Positions 1-10,111 of a DNA stretch of 56,858 bases are shown here, piece after piece. The translations under genes and the position numbers were made by a program. Below the pieces are notes generated by a model. That model saw nothing but the letters and a program-made list of their open reading frames with translations. It was not told the origin of the DNA and ran no database searches. Origin of the DNA: Verrucomicrobiota bacterium (lineage in GTDB: Bacteria > Verrucomicrobiota > Verrucomicrobiia > Limisphaerales > JADJPG01); NCBI GenBank assembly GCA_016713365.1, contig JADJPG010000056.1, positions 1-56,858 on the forward strand, read 5' to 3'. Position 1 is the first letter of the stretch; every line of letters starts with the position of its first letter.

Positions 1-2622
1 ATTCTCGATGTCTGTCGCTCCGCCGGCGTAGCAATTCCCACGCTTTGCCACGACGACCGATTGAAGTCCTGCGGCGCCTGCCGGCTTTGTCTTGTTCACC
101 TCAAGGGACGCCCCAATCTCGTCACCGCCTGCTCGACGCCCATCGCCGCCGGAATGGAGATCGAAACGCATACCGCAGAAATCGAAGCGACCCGCCGCAC
201 CTTGCTCGAACTTCTCACCGCGAATTATCCGACGGAACCGCCGCAGACCTTCCCCGACAAACCATTCCACCGTTTGCTGCGTGACTACGGCGTGAGTCCA
301 CCGGCGACCACCGCGCCTCACGCGGCTCGCTTTCGCGATCACACCCATCCGTATCTTGCGGTCGACATGACCCGCTGTGTCACCTGCTTTCGCTGCCTCC
401 GCATCTGCAATGAGCTCCAAGGCCAATCCGTTTGGCATGCGCTTCATCGCGGCGCCGACACCACGATCGTCCCGGACGGCCCCACGATGCTCACCAGCTC
501 CTGCGTCAGCTGCGGCGCGTGCGCTGACACGTGTCCGACGGGCGCGATCGAGGATCAATCCGTCCTGCATCGCGGCGCTCCGACACAATGGACCCGCACC
601 ACCTGTCCCTATTGCGGAGTCGGCTGCGAGATGAACGTCGGCACTCGCGATCGACAGATCGTGCAGATTCGCCCGGTTCTCGACTCGCCGGTCAATAAAG
701 GACATCTCTGCGTCAAAGGGCGCTACGCCTTCGACTTCGTCCATTCTTCAGACCGCGTCACCGAGCCGATGATTCGCGAGCACGGCACGTGGCGCACAGC
801 GAGCTGGGACGAGGCCACCGCTTTCGTGGCAACCCGCCTTCGGCAGATCGTCGAAGAGCACGGTGCCCACAGCATCGGTGTGCTCGGCTCCGCACGCGGC
901 ACCAACGAGGAGAACTATCTCGCGCAAAAGTTCGCGCGCGTCGTGCTCGGCACCAACAACGTGGATTGCTGCGCCCGCGTCTGCCACGCGCCCACCGCCG
1001 CCGGAATGAAACGAACCCTCGGCACAGGCGCCGCGACCAATTCGTTCGATGACATCGAGCATGCGCGAACGATTCTCGCCTGCGGTTCCAACGCCACCGA
1101 AGCCCACCCCATCCTTGGCGCGCGCATTCGCCAGGCCGCGATGCACGGGGCGACCCTGATCGTCATTGATCCTCGCGAGACGGAACTCGCCCGCCTCGCC
1201 ACCGTTCATCTCGCCCTGCATCCTGGCACCAACGTTCCGCTGTTGAACGCTCTCGCCAACGTCATCGTGACGGAGAATCTCTACGACGCGACGGCAATCC
1301 GTGAACGCATTGCGGACGCCGAAGCCTTTTTCGCATTCATCCGCGAGTGGACGCCCGAGCGCGCCGCCAAACTGACCGGAGTGCCTGCAGAACGCATTCG
1401 CGCTGCGGCCCGGCTCTACGCGACACAATCTCCAAGCATGTGTTTCCATGGACTCGGCGCCACCGAGCACACGCAAGGCACCGACGGCGTGATGTGTCTG
1501 GTGAACCTCGCGCTACTCACGGGGAACTTCGGCAAGCCGGGATCCGGCGTGAATCCGTTGCGCGGCCAAAACAACGTCCAAGGCTCCGCGCACATGGGAT
1601 GCGAGCCGAGCCACCTCACGGGATACGTCTCCGTCGACGACGGACGCGCGGCATTCGAGTCCATCTGGAACACCACCCTCCCACGCGATCGCGGCCTGAA
1701 CCTCATGGAAATGATCGACGCCGCCGCGGCTGGACAGCTGAAAGCGCTGTGGGCCATCGGCTACGACATCGCACACACCAATCCGAACGCTTCGGCCACT
1801 CGACAAGCGTTACATGCGCTCGACTTGATCATTGTGCAGGATCTTTTCATGAACAAGCTCGCCCGTGAACACGCTCATGTCTTTCTCCCGGCGTGTTCCT
1901 CGTTCGAGAAGGATGGAACGTTCATGAACTCCGAGCGCCGGGTTCAACGCATCCGGCAAGCGCTCGAACCCACCGGCAATTCCCGGCCCGATTGGATCAT
2001 CATTCGCGATATCGCGAGAGCGATGGGGAGAGGTGACCAGTTTGATTTTCATTCCCCCGGCGGAATCTGGGACGAGATTCGATCCGTTTGGAACGCCGGC
2101 TCAGGCATCAGCTACGCGCGTCTGGAGAGCGCCGGGCTCCAATGGCCGTGCCCGGATGAACAGCATCCCGGGACGCCCATTCTCCACACCACTTCGTTCC
2201 CGTATGGCGCGCGGGCCGCGCTCCAGCGCGTCGAATTCCACGCCACTCCTGAAAACATCGACGAGAAGTATCCTCTTCTGCTCACAACCGGACGTTCACT
2301 GTTCCAGTTCAACGCCGGCACCATGACGAACCGCACGCCCAATGCATCGCTGCGCGCTACGGACACTCTCGACATCTCGCCTTCGGATGCCCAGACCATG
2401 GAGTTAGTCACGGGTGAACGTATTTGCCTTTCCAGCCGTCGAGGTTCGATTGAGATGCCCGTTCGAATCACTGGGAACGTGAAGCCCGGAGAACTTTTCG
2501 CCACGTTCCATTCGGAAGACATCGCGCTGAACGAATTGATCGGTGCGTTGCGAGACAGTGTGACGTCGACGCCCGAATACAAAGTCGTGGCCGTGAGAAT
2601 CGACAAACTGCCACCTAGTTGA
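1..2622 (+). CDS. fdhF: Formate dehydrogenase alpha subunit (molybdopterin, Fe-S), 5' truncated by window edge
   Basis: Oxidises formate to CO2 at a Mo-bis-molybdopterin centre and passes electrons through Fe-S clusters. The frame is open to base 1, and its first residues (C5, C16, then CGACRLC at 24-30) already belong to a plant-type [2Fe-2S] domain, so the true start lies upstream. Next come a HPYLAVD...CVTCFRC segment (His/Cys cluster as in NuoG), a CVSCGACADTC 4Fe-4S motif, and the CPYCGVGC motif of the molybdopterin oxidoreductase domain. The active-site residue is Cys in VDCCARVCH (codon 982-984), where E. coli FdhF has selenocysteine. The C-terminal dinucleotide-binding domain (LLTTGRSLFQFNAG) is intact. 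It is followed 57 bp later by panB and then two molybdopterin-synthesis genes, which fits the enzyme's cofactor demand. An NADH-linked partner subunit may lie off the left edge. The electron acceptor cannot be read from this window. Confidence 0.93.
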   Translation: MLDVCRSAGVAIPTLCHDDRLKSCGACRLCLVHLKGRPNLVTACSTPIAAGMEIETHTAEIEATRRTLLELLTANYPTEPPQTFPDKPFHRLLRDYGVSPPATTAPHAARFRDHTHPYLAVDMTRCVTCFRCLRICNELQGQSVWHALHRGADTTIVPDGPTMLTSSCVSCGACADTCPTGAIEDQSVLHRGAPTQWTRTTCPYCGVGCEMNVGTRDRQIVQIRPVLDSPVNKGHLCVKGRYAFDFVHSSDRVTEPMIREHGTWRTASWDEATAFVATRLRQIVEEHGAHSIGVLGSARGTNEENYLAQKFARVVLGTNNVDCCARVCHAPTAAGMKRTLGTGAATNSFDDIEHARTILACGSNATEAHPILGARIRQAAMHGATLIVIDPRETELARLATVHLALHPGTNVPLLNALANVIVTENLYDATAIRERIADAEAFFAFIREWTPERAAKLTGVPAERIRAAARLYATQSPSMCFHGLGATEHTQGTDGVMCLVNLALLTGNFGKPGSGVNPLRGQNNVQGSAHMGCEPSHLTGYVSVDDGRAAFESIWNTTLPRDRGLNLMEMIDAAAAGQLKALWAIGYDIAHTNPNASATRQALHALDLIIVQDLFMNKLAREHAHVFLPACSSFEKDGTFMNSERRVQRIRQALEPTGNSRPDWIIIRDIARAMGRGDQFDFHSPGGIWDEIRSVWNAGSGISYARLESAGLQWPCPDEQHPGTPILHTTSFPYGARAALQRVEFHATPENIDEKYPLLLTTGRSLFQFNAGTMTNRTPNASLRATDTLDISPSDAQTMELVTGERICLSSRRGSIEMPVRITGNVKPGELFATFHSEDIALNELIGALRDSVTSTPEYKVVAVRIDKLPPS

Positions 2623-2679
2623 TACGGCAAGCCGAACTTTCCCCTTGTTCAAGCCGGAGCTCGCCGCAATCGTTCAGGA

Positions 2680-3452
2680 ATGGCTCTTGCCAAAGTGACG
2701 CCCGCTGAACTTCGCGCGATGAAATCCCGCGGGGAACGCATCGCATCGCTCACGGCCTACGATTACCCGCTCACCAAGCTGCTTGATGAGGCCGGCATCC
2801 CGCTGCTCCTTGTGGGCGATTCGCTGGGAATGGTGGTGCTCGGTTACCCGGACACCACGCACGTCACGATGGACGAGATGGTGCATCACGTCCGCGCAGC
2901 CGCCCGCGCAAAACCTCGTGCGCTGCTCGCCGCGGATCTTCCGTATCACAGCTACCAATCCCCCGACCAAGCCCTCGCCAATGCGAAACGACTAGTCGCC
3001 GCCGGCGCCGAAGCGGTGAAAGCCGAAGGTGGCCGCGCGATCATCGAACAAGTCCGCGCCATTGTGAACGCCGGGATTCCGTTCCTCGGACATCTCGGCA
3101 TGCTTCCTCAAAGCGTCCTCGAGGAAGGCGGCTACAAGATCAAAGGCAAGCGCGACGCGGAACGTGAAGCTCTCCTGGCCGACGCGCGCGCGCTGGAGGA
3201 AGCCGGCGCTTTCGGCATCGTCCTGGAACTCGTCACACCGCCCGTCGCCAAGGAAGTTTCTCAGGCGATTTCGATTCCCACCATCGGCATCGGCTCCGGC
3301 CCGGACTGCGACGGGCAGATTCTGGTGACGCCCGATCTCATCGGTGCGTTTCCCTGGTTCACTCCGAAGTTCGTCAAACCACACATTCACACCGGAGAAC
3401 AAATCCGCGCCACCGTCACTCAATGGGCCAAAGCGCTTTCTCATCCTGTCTC

Positions 3453-3456
<4 letters not shown>
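2680..3456 (+). CDS. panB: 3-methyl-2-oxobutanoate hydroxymethyltransferase (ketopantoate hydroxymethyltransferase)
   Basis: Transfers a hydroxymethyl group from 5,10-methylenetetrahydrofolate to 2-oxoisovalerate, the first committed step of pantothenate and CoA synthesis, in the cytosol. The 258-residue length is normal for PanB. Family motifs are clear: TAYDYP near residue 27, the metal-binding VGDSLGMVVLG near 47, VKAEGG near 114, GHLGMLPQS near 140 and the catalytic-region IGIGSGPDCDGQILV. The ATG at 2680 is the only sensible start. The stop codon overlaps the GTG start of moaC (GTGA), so the two are probably translationally coupled even though their pathways are unrelated. No panC or panD is seen nearby. 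Confidence 0.97.
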
Positions 3457-3914
<458 letters not shown>

Positions 3915-3956
3915 TTCAGCGTTTACCACCGGCGTTGCGATTGCTTAACTCACCCC

Positions 3957-4439
3957 ATGCAGATTCAAACCGGCATCATCACCATCTCAGACCGCGCCTC
4001 GAAAGGGCTCTATGACGATCTCGGCGGACCCGCGCTCAAGAAAGCCGCTGAAGGCTACGGCTGGAAAATCGCAGCGGAAGCGCTGGTGCCCGATGAGAAG
4101 CGCGACATCCAGCGCGCTATTCGCGAGCACATCAACAACGGTTGCTCGCTCATCCTCACGACCGGCGGCACCGGCGTCGCCTTGCGCGATGTCACGCCGG
4201 AAGCGGTGCGCGAGATTGCGATTCGCGAACTGCCGGGCTTCGGCGAAGTGATGCGCGCAGAGTCGATGAAGATTACCAAGAACGCGATTCTCTCCCGCTC
4301 GCTGGCGGCCGTCGTCGATCGCGCGCTGGTCCTATGTCTGCCAGGCAAGCCGAGTGGCGCCGTTGAATGCCTCGGCTTTGTGGTCGGTGCGATTCCGCAC
4401 TGCGTCGAAGTGCTGCAGGAAGTCCCGACCAGTTGTTAA
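3957..4439 (+). CDS. mogA: Molybdopterin adenylyltransferase (MogA/MoaB family)
   Basis: Adenylates molybdopterin before molybdate insertion. The 160-residue protein carries the MoCF-binding fold signatures: GIITISDRAS at the N terminus, TTGGTGVALRDVTPEA near residues 62-77 (the GGTG nucleotide/MPT loop), and LPGKPSGAVECL near the C terminus. The start at 3957 lies 42 bp after moaC, so it is very likely part of the fdhF-panB-moaC-mogA transcript. MogA and MoaB cannot be separated safely from sequence alone, because both share this domain; MogA-type naming is used for the function, not from an alignment. Confidence 0.92.
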   Translation: MQIQTGIITISDRASKGLYDDLGGPALKKAAEGYGWKIAAEALVPDEKRDIQRAIREHINNGCSLILTTGGTGVALRDVTPEAVREIAIRELPGFGEVMRAESMKITKNAILSRSLAAVVDRALVLCLPGKPSGAVECLGFVVGAIPHCVEVLQEVPTSC

Positions 4440-4447
4440 CCTCGCTC

Positions 4448-4813
4448 ATGCGCGCTCTCCTCGTAATTCTTTTCGCCACCGCCTTCCTGAACGGCTGCGT
4501 CACGCGAGAGGGAGCCCGCCGCGAAGCCCAGAAGACGTTGTTCCAGGAACAGCAGCGCGCCGAGTTCGAGAAGCAGCAGAAGGAGCCGGCGGTTTGGTTC
4601 CGGGGAGACATTCGGCATCCACGCGTTCCCTGGCAGGAAGGACTCGGGCTCGTTGAAGCGCTCGCGACCGCCCAATACACTTGGAACTGGGATCCGCGGG
4701 TTCTAACCATCACGCGCGACGGACAGATCTACACCGTCAACGTGCGACGCCTATTGCGCGGCCAGGAGAATCCTCAACTCGAACCGGGAGACATCATCGA
4801 CGTCCGCCACTAG
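4448..4813 (+). CDS. Small lipoprotein with SLBB-like C-terminal region
   Basis: A 121-residue protein starting at ATG 4448, 8 bp after mogA. It has a short hydrophobic signal ending in a lipobox (LNGC, Cys about residue 17), so it is probably a lipid-anchored envelope protein. A charged, Gln/Glu-rich helix (about residues 20-45) follows. The C-terminal 50 residues (GLVEALATA...ITRDGQIYTVNVRRLLRG...LEPGDIIDV) resemble the soluble-ligand-binding beta-grasp (SLBB) repeats of polysaccharide export proteins, but only one copy is present and there is no export-protein N domain. Its role is unknown and it need not be functionally linked to mogA. Confidence 0.75.
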   Translation: MRALLVILFATAFLNGCVTREGARREAQKTLFQEQQRAEFEKQQKEPAVWFRGDIRHPRVPWQEGLGLVEALATAQYTWNWDPRVLTITRDGQIYTVNVRRLLRGQENPQLEPGDIIDVRH

Positions 4814-4867
4814 CAGACGTCGGCGCGGGGGCCGACTGGATTTCGGTTTCACTTCGATTGCGGAAAT

Positions 4868-4901
4868 GAAACAGCCCGAGCCTTTCGACCCGGGCTGTTC
4901 C
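4868..4901. terminator. Hairpin between convergent genes, likely bidirectional terminator
   Basis: AACAGCCCG (4870-4878) pairs with CGGGCTGTT (4891-4899) around a short loop. It lies between the stop of the + strand lipoprotein (4813) and the stop of the - strand Gfo/Idh gene (4924), where a shared terminator is expected. There is no long T tract on either side, so strength is uncertain. Confidence 0.6.
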
Positions 4902-4923
4902 TGAAGTTGACTGCGATGCCGAA

Positions 4924-6276
4924 TTAGACCGCCACCGTCTTGCCGGGAATGGCAAACGGATAAAGGCCATCCGCTCCCGGCAGCACTTTCGGCTGGGCAT
5001 CCCATTCAAACCGCTCGGGCATGAGATCGATCTTTGAATTCATCGCCTCTTCCCACGAAATTTCCTTGCCGGAGTTCGTGCACATGCGACCGAGAATTGC
5101 CGTCATGGAACTCAACGCGCCGTACTCCGCTTCATTGTACGGCTTGTTGTTGCGAATCGCATCGAACAAATCGTCGTGCTCCTGCTGATACGGATCCTTC
5201 CCGCCACCGCGATACTTCCAGGCGTTTTCGCCGGTGATGTTGTAGGCGCCGACGTTCGAGTTGCCCTTCGTGCCATGGACATGTTCGGAAACACTGTTCC
5301 AGCATCCGGGGATCTGACGGCATTCGCTGAACACGCGCACACCGTTCGCGTATTCGTACTGGACCGCGTGATGGTCGAAGATTTCGCCGCTGTCCGGGCC
5401 CTTCTGATAGGCGCGACCGCCCATGCCCCAGGCGCGAACTGGATACCCGTTGAGCACCCAGTTGGCGACGTCGAGGTTGTGGATGTGCTGCTCGACGATA
5501 TGGTCGCCACACAGCCAGTTGAACATGTACCAATTGCGGATCTGGTATTCCATCTCCGTCGGCGGACGTCCGAGGGCTTTCTCGAGATCGGCACGACGCG
5601 CCTTCGGCCCCACCGGGCCGCCGTTCCAGTAAACGCGCATCGCCAGAATGTTTCCGGCCGCGCCGTCCTGGAGACGTTTCACCGTTTCGATATAGCCGTT
5701 TTGGTGGCGACGCTGGAGACCGACACCAACCTTAAGATTCTTCGCCTTCGCTTCCTTGGCGGCGGCGAGCACCTTGCGCACACCCGGCCCGTCCACGGCG
5801 ACCGGCTTTTCCATGAACACATGCTTGCCCTGACGCACGGCTTCTTCGAAATGAATCGGACGGAAACCCGGCGGCGTCGCGATGACGACGACGTCCGCGA
5901 GTTCAATCGCCTTCTTATACGCATCAAGGCCGACGAACTTGGTGTCTTCCGTCACGGCCAGGCGTTCAGGCTTATCCTTGAACTCGCTCTGGATCTGCTT
6001 CAGGCCGCCTTCGAGGCTGTTCTTGAACGCATCCGCGACAGCCACGAGCTTGACATCGCCTTCCGTGCGCAGGGCTTGTGCCGCTGCGCCACGACCACGG
6101 CCACCGGCTCCGACAAGCGCGATGCGAATGGTGTCGCCCGGCGAAGCACCGAGAGCGAAACGTTCGACAGGCAGCGCGCCCAACACGGCGCCGCCGGCCA
6201 CCGCGGTGGAAGTGCTCTTGAGAAAACTCCGGCGTGTCACAGCCGGATCTGCGGGGGATGGCTTGGGATGGTTCAT
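4924..6276 (-). CDS. Tat-exported Gfo/Idh/MocA-family oxidoreductase
   Basis: A 450-residue NAD(P)-dependent oxidoreductase, probably acting on a sugar or sugar derivative. The N terminus has a twin-arginine signal (RRSFLK at 15-20, hydrophobic stretch 21-40), so it should be exported folded with its cofactor. The Rossmann fingerprint is VGAGGRGRG at about 55-63 and the family EKP motif is FMEKP at about 154-158. The C-terminal half contains the conserved YMFNWLCGDHIVEQHIHNLD-type region (H residues in NWLCGDHIVEQH). This is the long Planctomycetes/Verrucomicrobiota subtype. The start ATG at 6276 gives a complete Tat signal. The substrate is not predictable. The gene lies 130 bp downstream of the PVC haem dehydrogenase on the same strand. 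Confidence 0.92.
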   Translation of the reverse strand: MNHPKPSPADPAVTRRSFLKSTSTAVAGGAVLGALPVERFALGASPGDTIRIALVGAGGRGRGAAAQALRTEGDVKLVAVADAFKNSLEGGLKQIQSEFKDKPERLAVTEDTKFVGLDAYKKAIELADVVVIATPPGFRPIHFEEAVRQGKHVFMEKPVAVDGPGVRKVLAAAKEAKAKNLKVGVGLQRRHQNGYIETVKRLQDGAAGNILAMRVYWNGGPVGPKARRADLEKALGRPPTEMEYQIRNWYMFNWLCGDHIVEQHIHNLDVANWVLNGYPVRAWGMGGRAYQKGPDSGEIFDHHAVQYEYANGVRVFSECRQIPGCWNSVSEHVHGTKGNSNVGAYNITGENAWKYRGGGKDPYQQEHDDLFDAIRNNKPYNEAEYGALSSMTAILGRMCTNSGKEISWEEAMNSKIDLMPERFEWDAQPKVLPGADGLYPFAIPGKTVAV

Positions 6277-6406
6277 GTGTTATTGAGTTAAAGTTGAGTC
6301 AGTTCGACGCCCACACGGAATTGCTATTCAAGCAAGGCAACGCGAGCGGGACGTGCGCAGACTAGACAACGCCAAGTTCGCTTGTCCACGCTTTTGCGCC
6401 CCGCGC

Positions 6407-9400
6407 CTATTTCGTCACCGCGAGGAACTCAATCAGATCCCGCAGCTCACGCTTGCTGAGATTTGCGATAATGTCCTCCGGCATTGCACTCAAACCGCGG
6501 AGACGCGTTTTGATGTCCGCCTTCTTCAGCGTCATCACGCCGTCCTCCGGAGAATTCAGCACCAGCTCAGCGTCGGTTTCCGACTTCACTAACCCCGCGT
6601 ATTCGGTGCCGTTGTTCATCGTGAGGAGAACATTCTCGAAGCCCGCAGCGATCTGGCGGTTCGGCTGCACGATGGATTCGAGCAAATACTCGCGCCCCTT
6701 CCTCTCACCCAATCCCGCGAGCTCAGGACCAACATCACCACCCTCGCCGTTGATCTTGTGGCAACGGAGACAAGCGATCTGCTGATTCTCGATGAACAGC
6801 TTCCTACCCTCAGCCGCATCGCCACCGAACAACGTCGGACGAAATGGCGCGAGCGCGTCGTCCTTCGGCAACCGCGCTGTCCAATCCGCAAGCTTCGCCT
6901 TGAGCGCGGGTCGTTTCGCAGCCACTTCCAGAACATCGAGCTGAAGTTCCTTCGCCAAGGTTCCCGTCACCAAAGCATCGAACTGGCGAACCAAACTCTC
7001 GTCTGCTTCCGGGCCGTTCGTCGCCGCGAGACGATTCAACACCGACCGCCGCTCGGCGATGGAGCCGCTGTCCAGCAACTTGACGAGCCCCGCCACATCT
7101 CCGCCTCCCCGCAGCTTTGAGACTTCCAATCGCAGAGCCTCCATGCGATCCGACTCGACCGACGCGAGCGTCGCCGAAAGCCGGGGATCTTTCCTCCGCG
7201 CAAGAGCACGCAGCGCCTCGACGCGTAGCTCCACAGGCTGCTCGGCATTTGCTGCCAAGCCAGCGACATCCACGGAACCGACGTTCAACGCATCCGCAGA
7301 CCGGAATACAGCGAGCTTCAATTCCTTCGATCCATCCGAGAGCAAACCCGCAGCGACTGCACTCAACGCCTCCGTCGCCGGCTTGCCATCGCGCGGCGGC
7401 AACGGACGATGCAGGCCCATGAAATGATCCCGCGCCGGAGGATTCGCCCAAAGAGAGAGGAGTTCCAACGCTTCGATACGCAAGGGTTCCGGAACGTCTT
7501 TCCGCGCTGCGAACGCCGCCAGCGCTGTCGCGTTCGTCGGAGCGCCGAGACGGAAGTTCGCGTTCAGCACACGACGATAGAAGAAGAAGGCCGTCTCAGA
7601 ACTGAGATTCGTGAAAGCGGGCGGGAGCGAATCGATCAAGCGAGCGAGGTCCGGCATCGCGGCAACGATCGGCACGTCGTTGATGGCGCGAGCCGCTTCA
7701 AGAGCGATCTTGGCGTCACCATCACTTAGAAAGGAAGCGACGGAAGAATCCTCCAATCGACGGTAAGCCTCCACCGCAGCCATTCGCGCACTGAACGTGG
7801 AATTCGTCGCGAAGTTGTTTACCGTCGGCCTGAACGGTATTGGCCCTGAAATCTTTCCGATCTGCGAAAGCAGCGAAACGGCAGCATGGAGAACATAGGG
7901 CTCAACTGGCTTCGGTTTAGACAACGCCTTTTTCAACGAAGCCATTGGCCACGTCAACGACGGACCACTGACATCAAAATACCGCGACCCCATCAGTCGA
8001 TTCACCCGGTCCTTCACCGAATCCAACGCCGAAAGCCGGTGGCGGTGTCCGCCTCCCCCACCAAACCCGCTGAACAAATCGCGATACGCCAGCATCGCGA
8101 CCATCTGAACTCGTGGCTCCGGATCGTGGAAGAGAGCGTCAAGGTCCGCTTGAGCCGCCAGCAACCGCCCCGTTCCCATGAGCCGTGCCGCCTGCGCGCG
8201 AATCTCTGCATCTGGATCCTTCAACAACGGCACCAGCGACTCAAGTTCCTTGACGAATTCCGTCCGCGGATTGCGTTCGACGATCTGCGCCAGTGCGAAG
8301 ATGGCGTGAATCCGCGCGAGCCGATTGGCCGTACCAGAAGCAATTCCTGACAGGCGACCGAAGTTGTCCGGTTTCGCGAGCGCAAACTGCGCCTGCTGCC
8401 GCACGCGGAGGTCTGGATGTTCGAGCAGCTTAGCCAACTCGCGCGCGCTCCACCTCCCCATTCCCTCTGCGAGCAGGCGCTTCACGTTCCGCACGGCAGG
8501 GCTCGCGTCCGTTACCGGATCGTGGATGCGATACAGCCGCCCCTTGTCGGTTTTGTCGAAGGTCTTGAACCAGTCGCTCACCAACACGCCGCCATCGGGA
8601 TGAAATGCCACGTCGGTCGGACCCAAGTCCCCGACTAGACTCTGCACTGGTCCGATGCGGAACGAAGCGCCGTCCGCAACGTTCGTCCACATCAGAACGT
8701 CGCCGGGGAAATCGCACATCAGGAAGTGACGGTCATACTTCGCAGGAAGACCGGTGCCGGGATTGTAAGCAAGCCCGGCAGGCCCGTGCCCGATGTGCGC
8801 AAGAGGCGGGAGGAGATACGCGGCGGTGTTTGATCCAGCGAGATGCCACAGCCGTTCGCCGTTCCACGGTCCCATCTTGGGCTGATACGCCCGCGCGTCG
8901 TGCCATTGCCAGCCGAGTCGCCAGCCGAAGTCCGCACCTTCCACCACGTAATGCCAGCGCGCCTTGTCCCCACCGTCTCCGTTGTTATCCGCCGTGAAAA
9001 GATTTCCGAACTCATCGAACGCCAGCTCCTGCGGATTGCGCAGTCCCCAAGCGATAACTTCGAAATCCGTCCCGTCAGGATTCGCCCGGAAGACACAGCC
9101 AGAATCCGCGAGCAGCTCGGGCGTGAGTCCCGGAATTGGATTCTTGATGCGGGCGAACAGATTCGTGTCGATGCCGCGATCGGCAATCGACCAGTAAAGC
9201 TTCCCGTCAGGCCCCATGATGAGGCCATGCATGTCGTGACCGCCGAACGCGATGTGAACACCGAAACCGCTGAGCAACGGCGCACGCTTCGCAGCCGAGT
9301 TGGTCCTGGACAACTTCCACAAGTCCGGAATGCACGCGAAGTAAACGTCGTCTCCGTGCGCGAGCACGCCCGCAGCGACGCCGGCGATGAGGTTGGTGAA

Positions 9401-9952
9401 CCCTTCGGCAAAGATGCTGGCGCGGTCGGCGCGACCATCCCCATTGGTGTCTTCGAGCAGACGGATGCGTTCGGTCTGGATTTCGAGATCCCGCCAATCA
9501 ACAACGCCATCCTTGTTGAAATCCGCGAAGCTGCCGTTGCCGCCATTTCCCGTGAGCCTTTTGATCGCGGCCGGATTGGTGGGCGACACCTGTCGTTTCA
9601 GAAACTCAGTTCGATCGCGAACGGTGCGAAACGAGAAATCCGCCTCCAGCCAGTCCTTGTGCCCGCGAATGTCGAAGACCGAACTGCGACGACGATCCGA
9701 TTCCGCCACAAACACGCGACCGCGTTCATCGATGGAGAAGGCGACCGGATTCCGCACGTCGGGTTCAGTTGCGAACACGTCCGCCCTGAGCCCCGGTGCA
9801 ACCCGGAACTTCCGCACCGCCGCCTCCGGAGTGTCGATGAGCGAGTTCGCCTTCTGAGCGCCCGCTCCGGGGCCTTGATCCGCCGCCGTCGTGGTAATCG
9901 GGGAGTCGACTATCGCCAACAGAATCGCTGAGGCGATGCAGAGCAATCTCAT
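6407..9952 (-). CDS. PVC-type haem-binding membrane-bound dehydrogenase domain protein with HEAT repeats
   Basis: A secreted or periplasmic protein of about 1,181 residues. After a signal peptide (MRLLCIASAILLAI...) comes a beta-propeller of the glucose/sorbosone-dehydrogenase type (GLRADVFATEPDVRNPVAFSIDERGR...; DTNGDGRAD Ca-binding-like loops), then a long alpha-helical region of degenerate HEAT-like repeats rich in Leu/Ala/Arg, and last a cytochrome c domain with CLRCHK about 120 residues from the end. The family is expanded in Planctomycetes and Verrucomicrobiota and is thought to oxidise sugars or polysaccharide-derived substrates. I set the start at ATG 9952: the open frame runs on to 10096, but that extension reads through a strong hairpin (10056-10087) that terminates the upstream gene. 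ATG 10012 is an alternative. Confidence 0.9.
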   Translation of the reverse strand: MRLLCIASAILLAIVDSPITTTAADQGPGAGAQKANSLIDTPEAAVRKFRVAPGLRADVFATEPDVRNPVAFSIDERGRVFVAESDRRRSSVFDIRGHKDWLEADFSFRTVRDRTEFLKRQVSPTNPAAIKRLTGNGGNGSFADFNKDGVVDWRDLEIQTERIRLLEDTNGDGRADRASIFAEGFTNLIAGVAAGVLAHGDDVYFACIPDLWKLSRTNSAAKRAPLLSGFGVHIAFGGHDMHGLIMGPDGKLYWSIADRGIDTNLFARIKNPIPGLTPELLADSGCVFRANPDGTDFEVIAWGLRNPQELAFDEFGNLFTADNNGDGGDKARWHYVVEGADFGWRLGWQWHDARAYQPKMGPWNGERLWHLAGSNTAAYLLPPLAHIGHGPAGLAYNPGTGLPAKYDRHFLMCDFPGDVLMWTNVADGASFRIGPVQSLVGDLGPTDVAFHPDGGVLVSDWFKTFDKTDKGRLYRIHDPVTDASPAVRNVKRLLAEGMGRWSARELAKLLEHPDLRVRQQAQFALAKPDNFGRLSGIASGTANRLARIHAIFALAQIVERNPRTEFVKELESLVPLLKDPDAEIRAQAARLMGTGRLLAAQADLDALFHDPEPRVQMVAMLAYRDLFSGFGGGGGHRHRLSALDSVKDRVNRLMGSRYFDVSGPSLTWPMASLKKALSKPKPVEPYVLHAAVSLLSQIGKISGPIPFRPTVNNFATNSTFSARMAAVEAYRRLEDSSVASFLSDGDAKIALEAARAINDVPIVAAMPDLARLIDSLPPAFTNLSSETAFFFYRRVLNANFRLGAPTNATALAAFAARKDVPEPLRIEALELLSLWANPPARDHFMGLHRPLPPRDGKPATEALSAVAAGLLSDGSKELKLAVFRSADALNVGSVDVAGLAANAEQPVELRVEALRALARRKDPRLSATLASVESDRMEALRLEVSKLRGGGDVAGLVKLLDSGSIAERRSVLNRLAATNGPEADESLVRQFDALVTGTLAKELQLDVLEVAAKRPALKAKLADWTARLPKDDALAPFRPTLFGGDAAEGRKLFIENQQIACLRCHKINGEGGDVGPELAGLGERKGREYLLESIVQPNRQIAAGFENVLLTMNNGTEYAGLVKSETDAELVLNSPEDGVMTLKKADIKTRLRGLSAMPEDIIANLSKRELRDLIEFLAVTK

Positions 9953-10055
9953 GAGCAGCAGAATAAATGGTGAGGAGAGCAATGCAAGGAGGGCCGTCGC
10001 ACCGAATCGCATTGCTCCATTCGCGAATGCGCTCGGTGATTCGAGAGAGAAATGC

Positions 10056-10087
10056 GAAACGCGGGATGGAAAGCCATCCCGCGTTTC
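10056..10087 (-). terminator. Rho-independent-like terminator after the CotH/lamin-tail gene
   Basis: A perfect 14-bp stem (GAAACGCGGGATGG, 10056-10069, with its complement at 10074-10087) closes a 4-base loop. It lies 25 bp past the stop of the - strand CotH gene, and the - strand continues into a pyrimidine-rich GCATTTCTCTCTC. It also marks the lower limit for the start of the next - strand gene. Confidence 0.8.
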
Positions 10088-10111
10088 TGTTTTCAATTAT
10101 TCAACCCGATC

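Noticed and set aside
9953..10096. N-terminal extension of the PVC dehydrogenase to 10096
   Set aside because: It reads through a 14-bp perfect hairpin that fits as the terminator of the upstream gene, and it pushes the signal peptide inside the protein.
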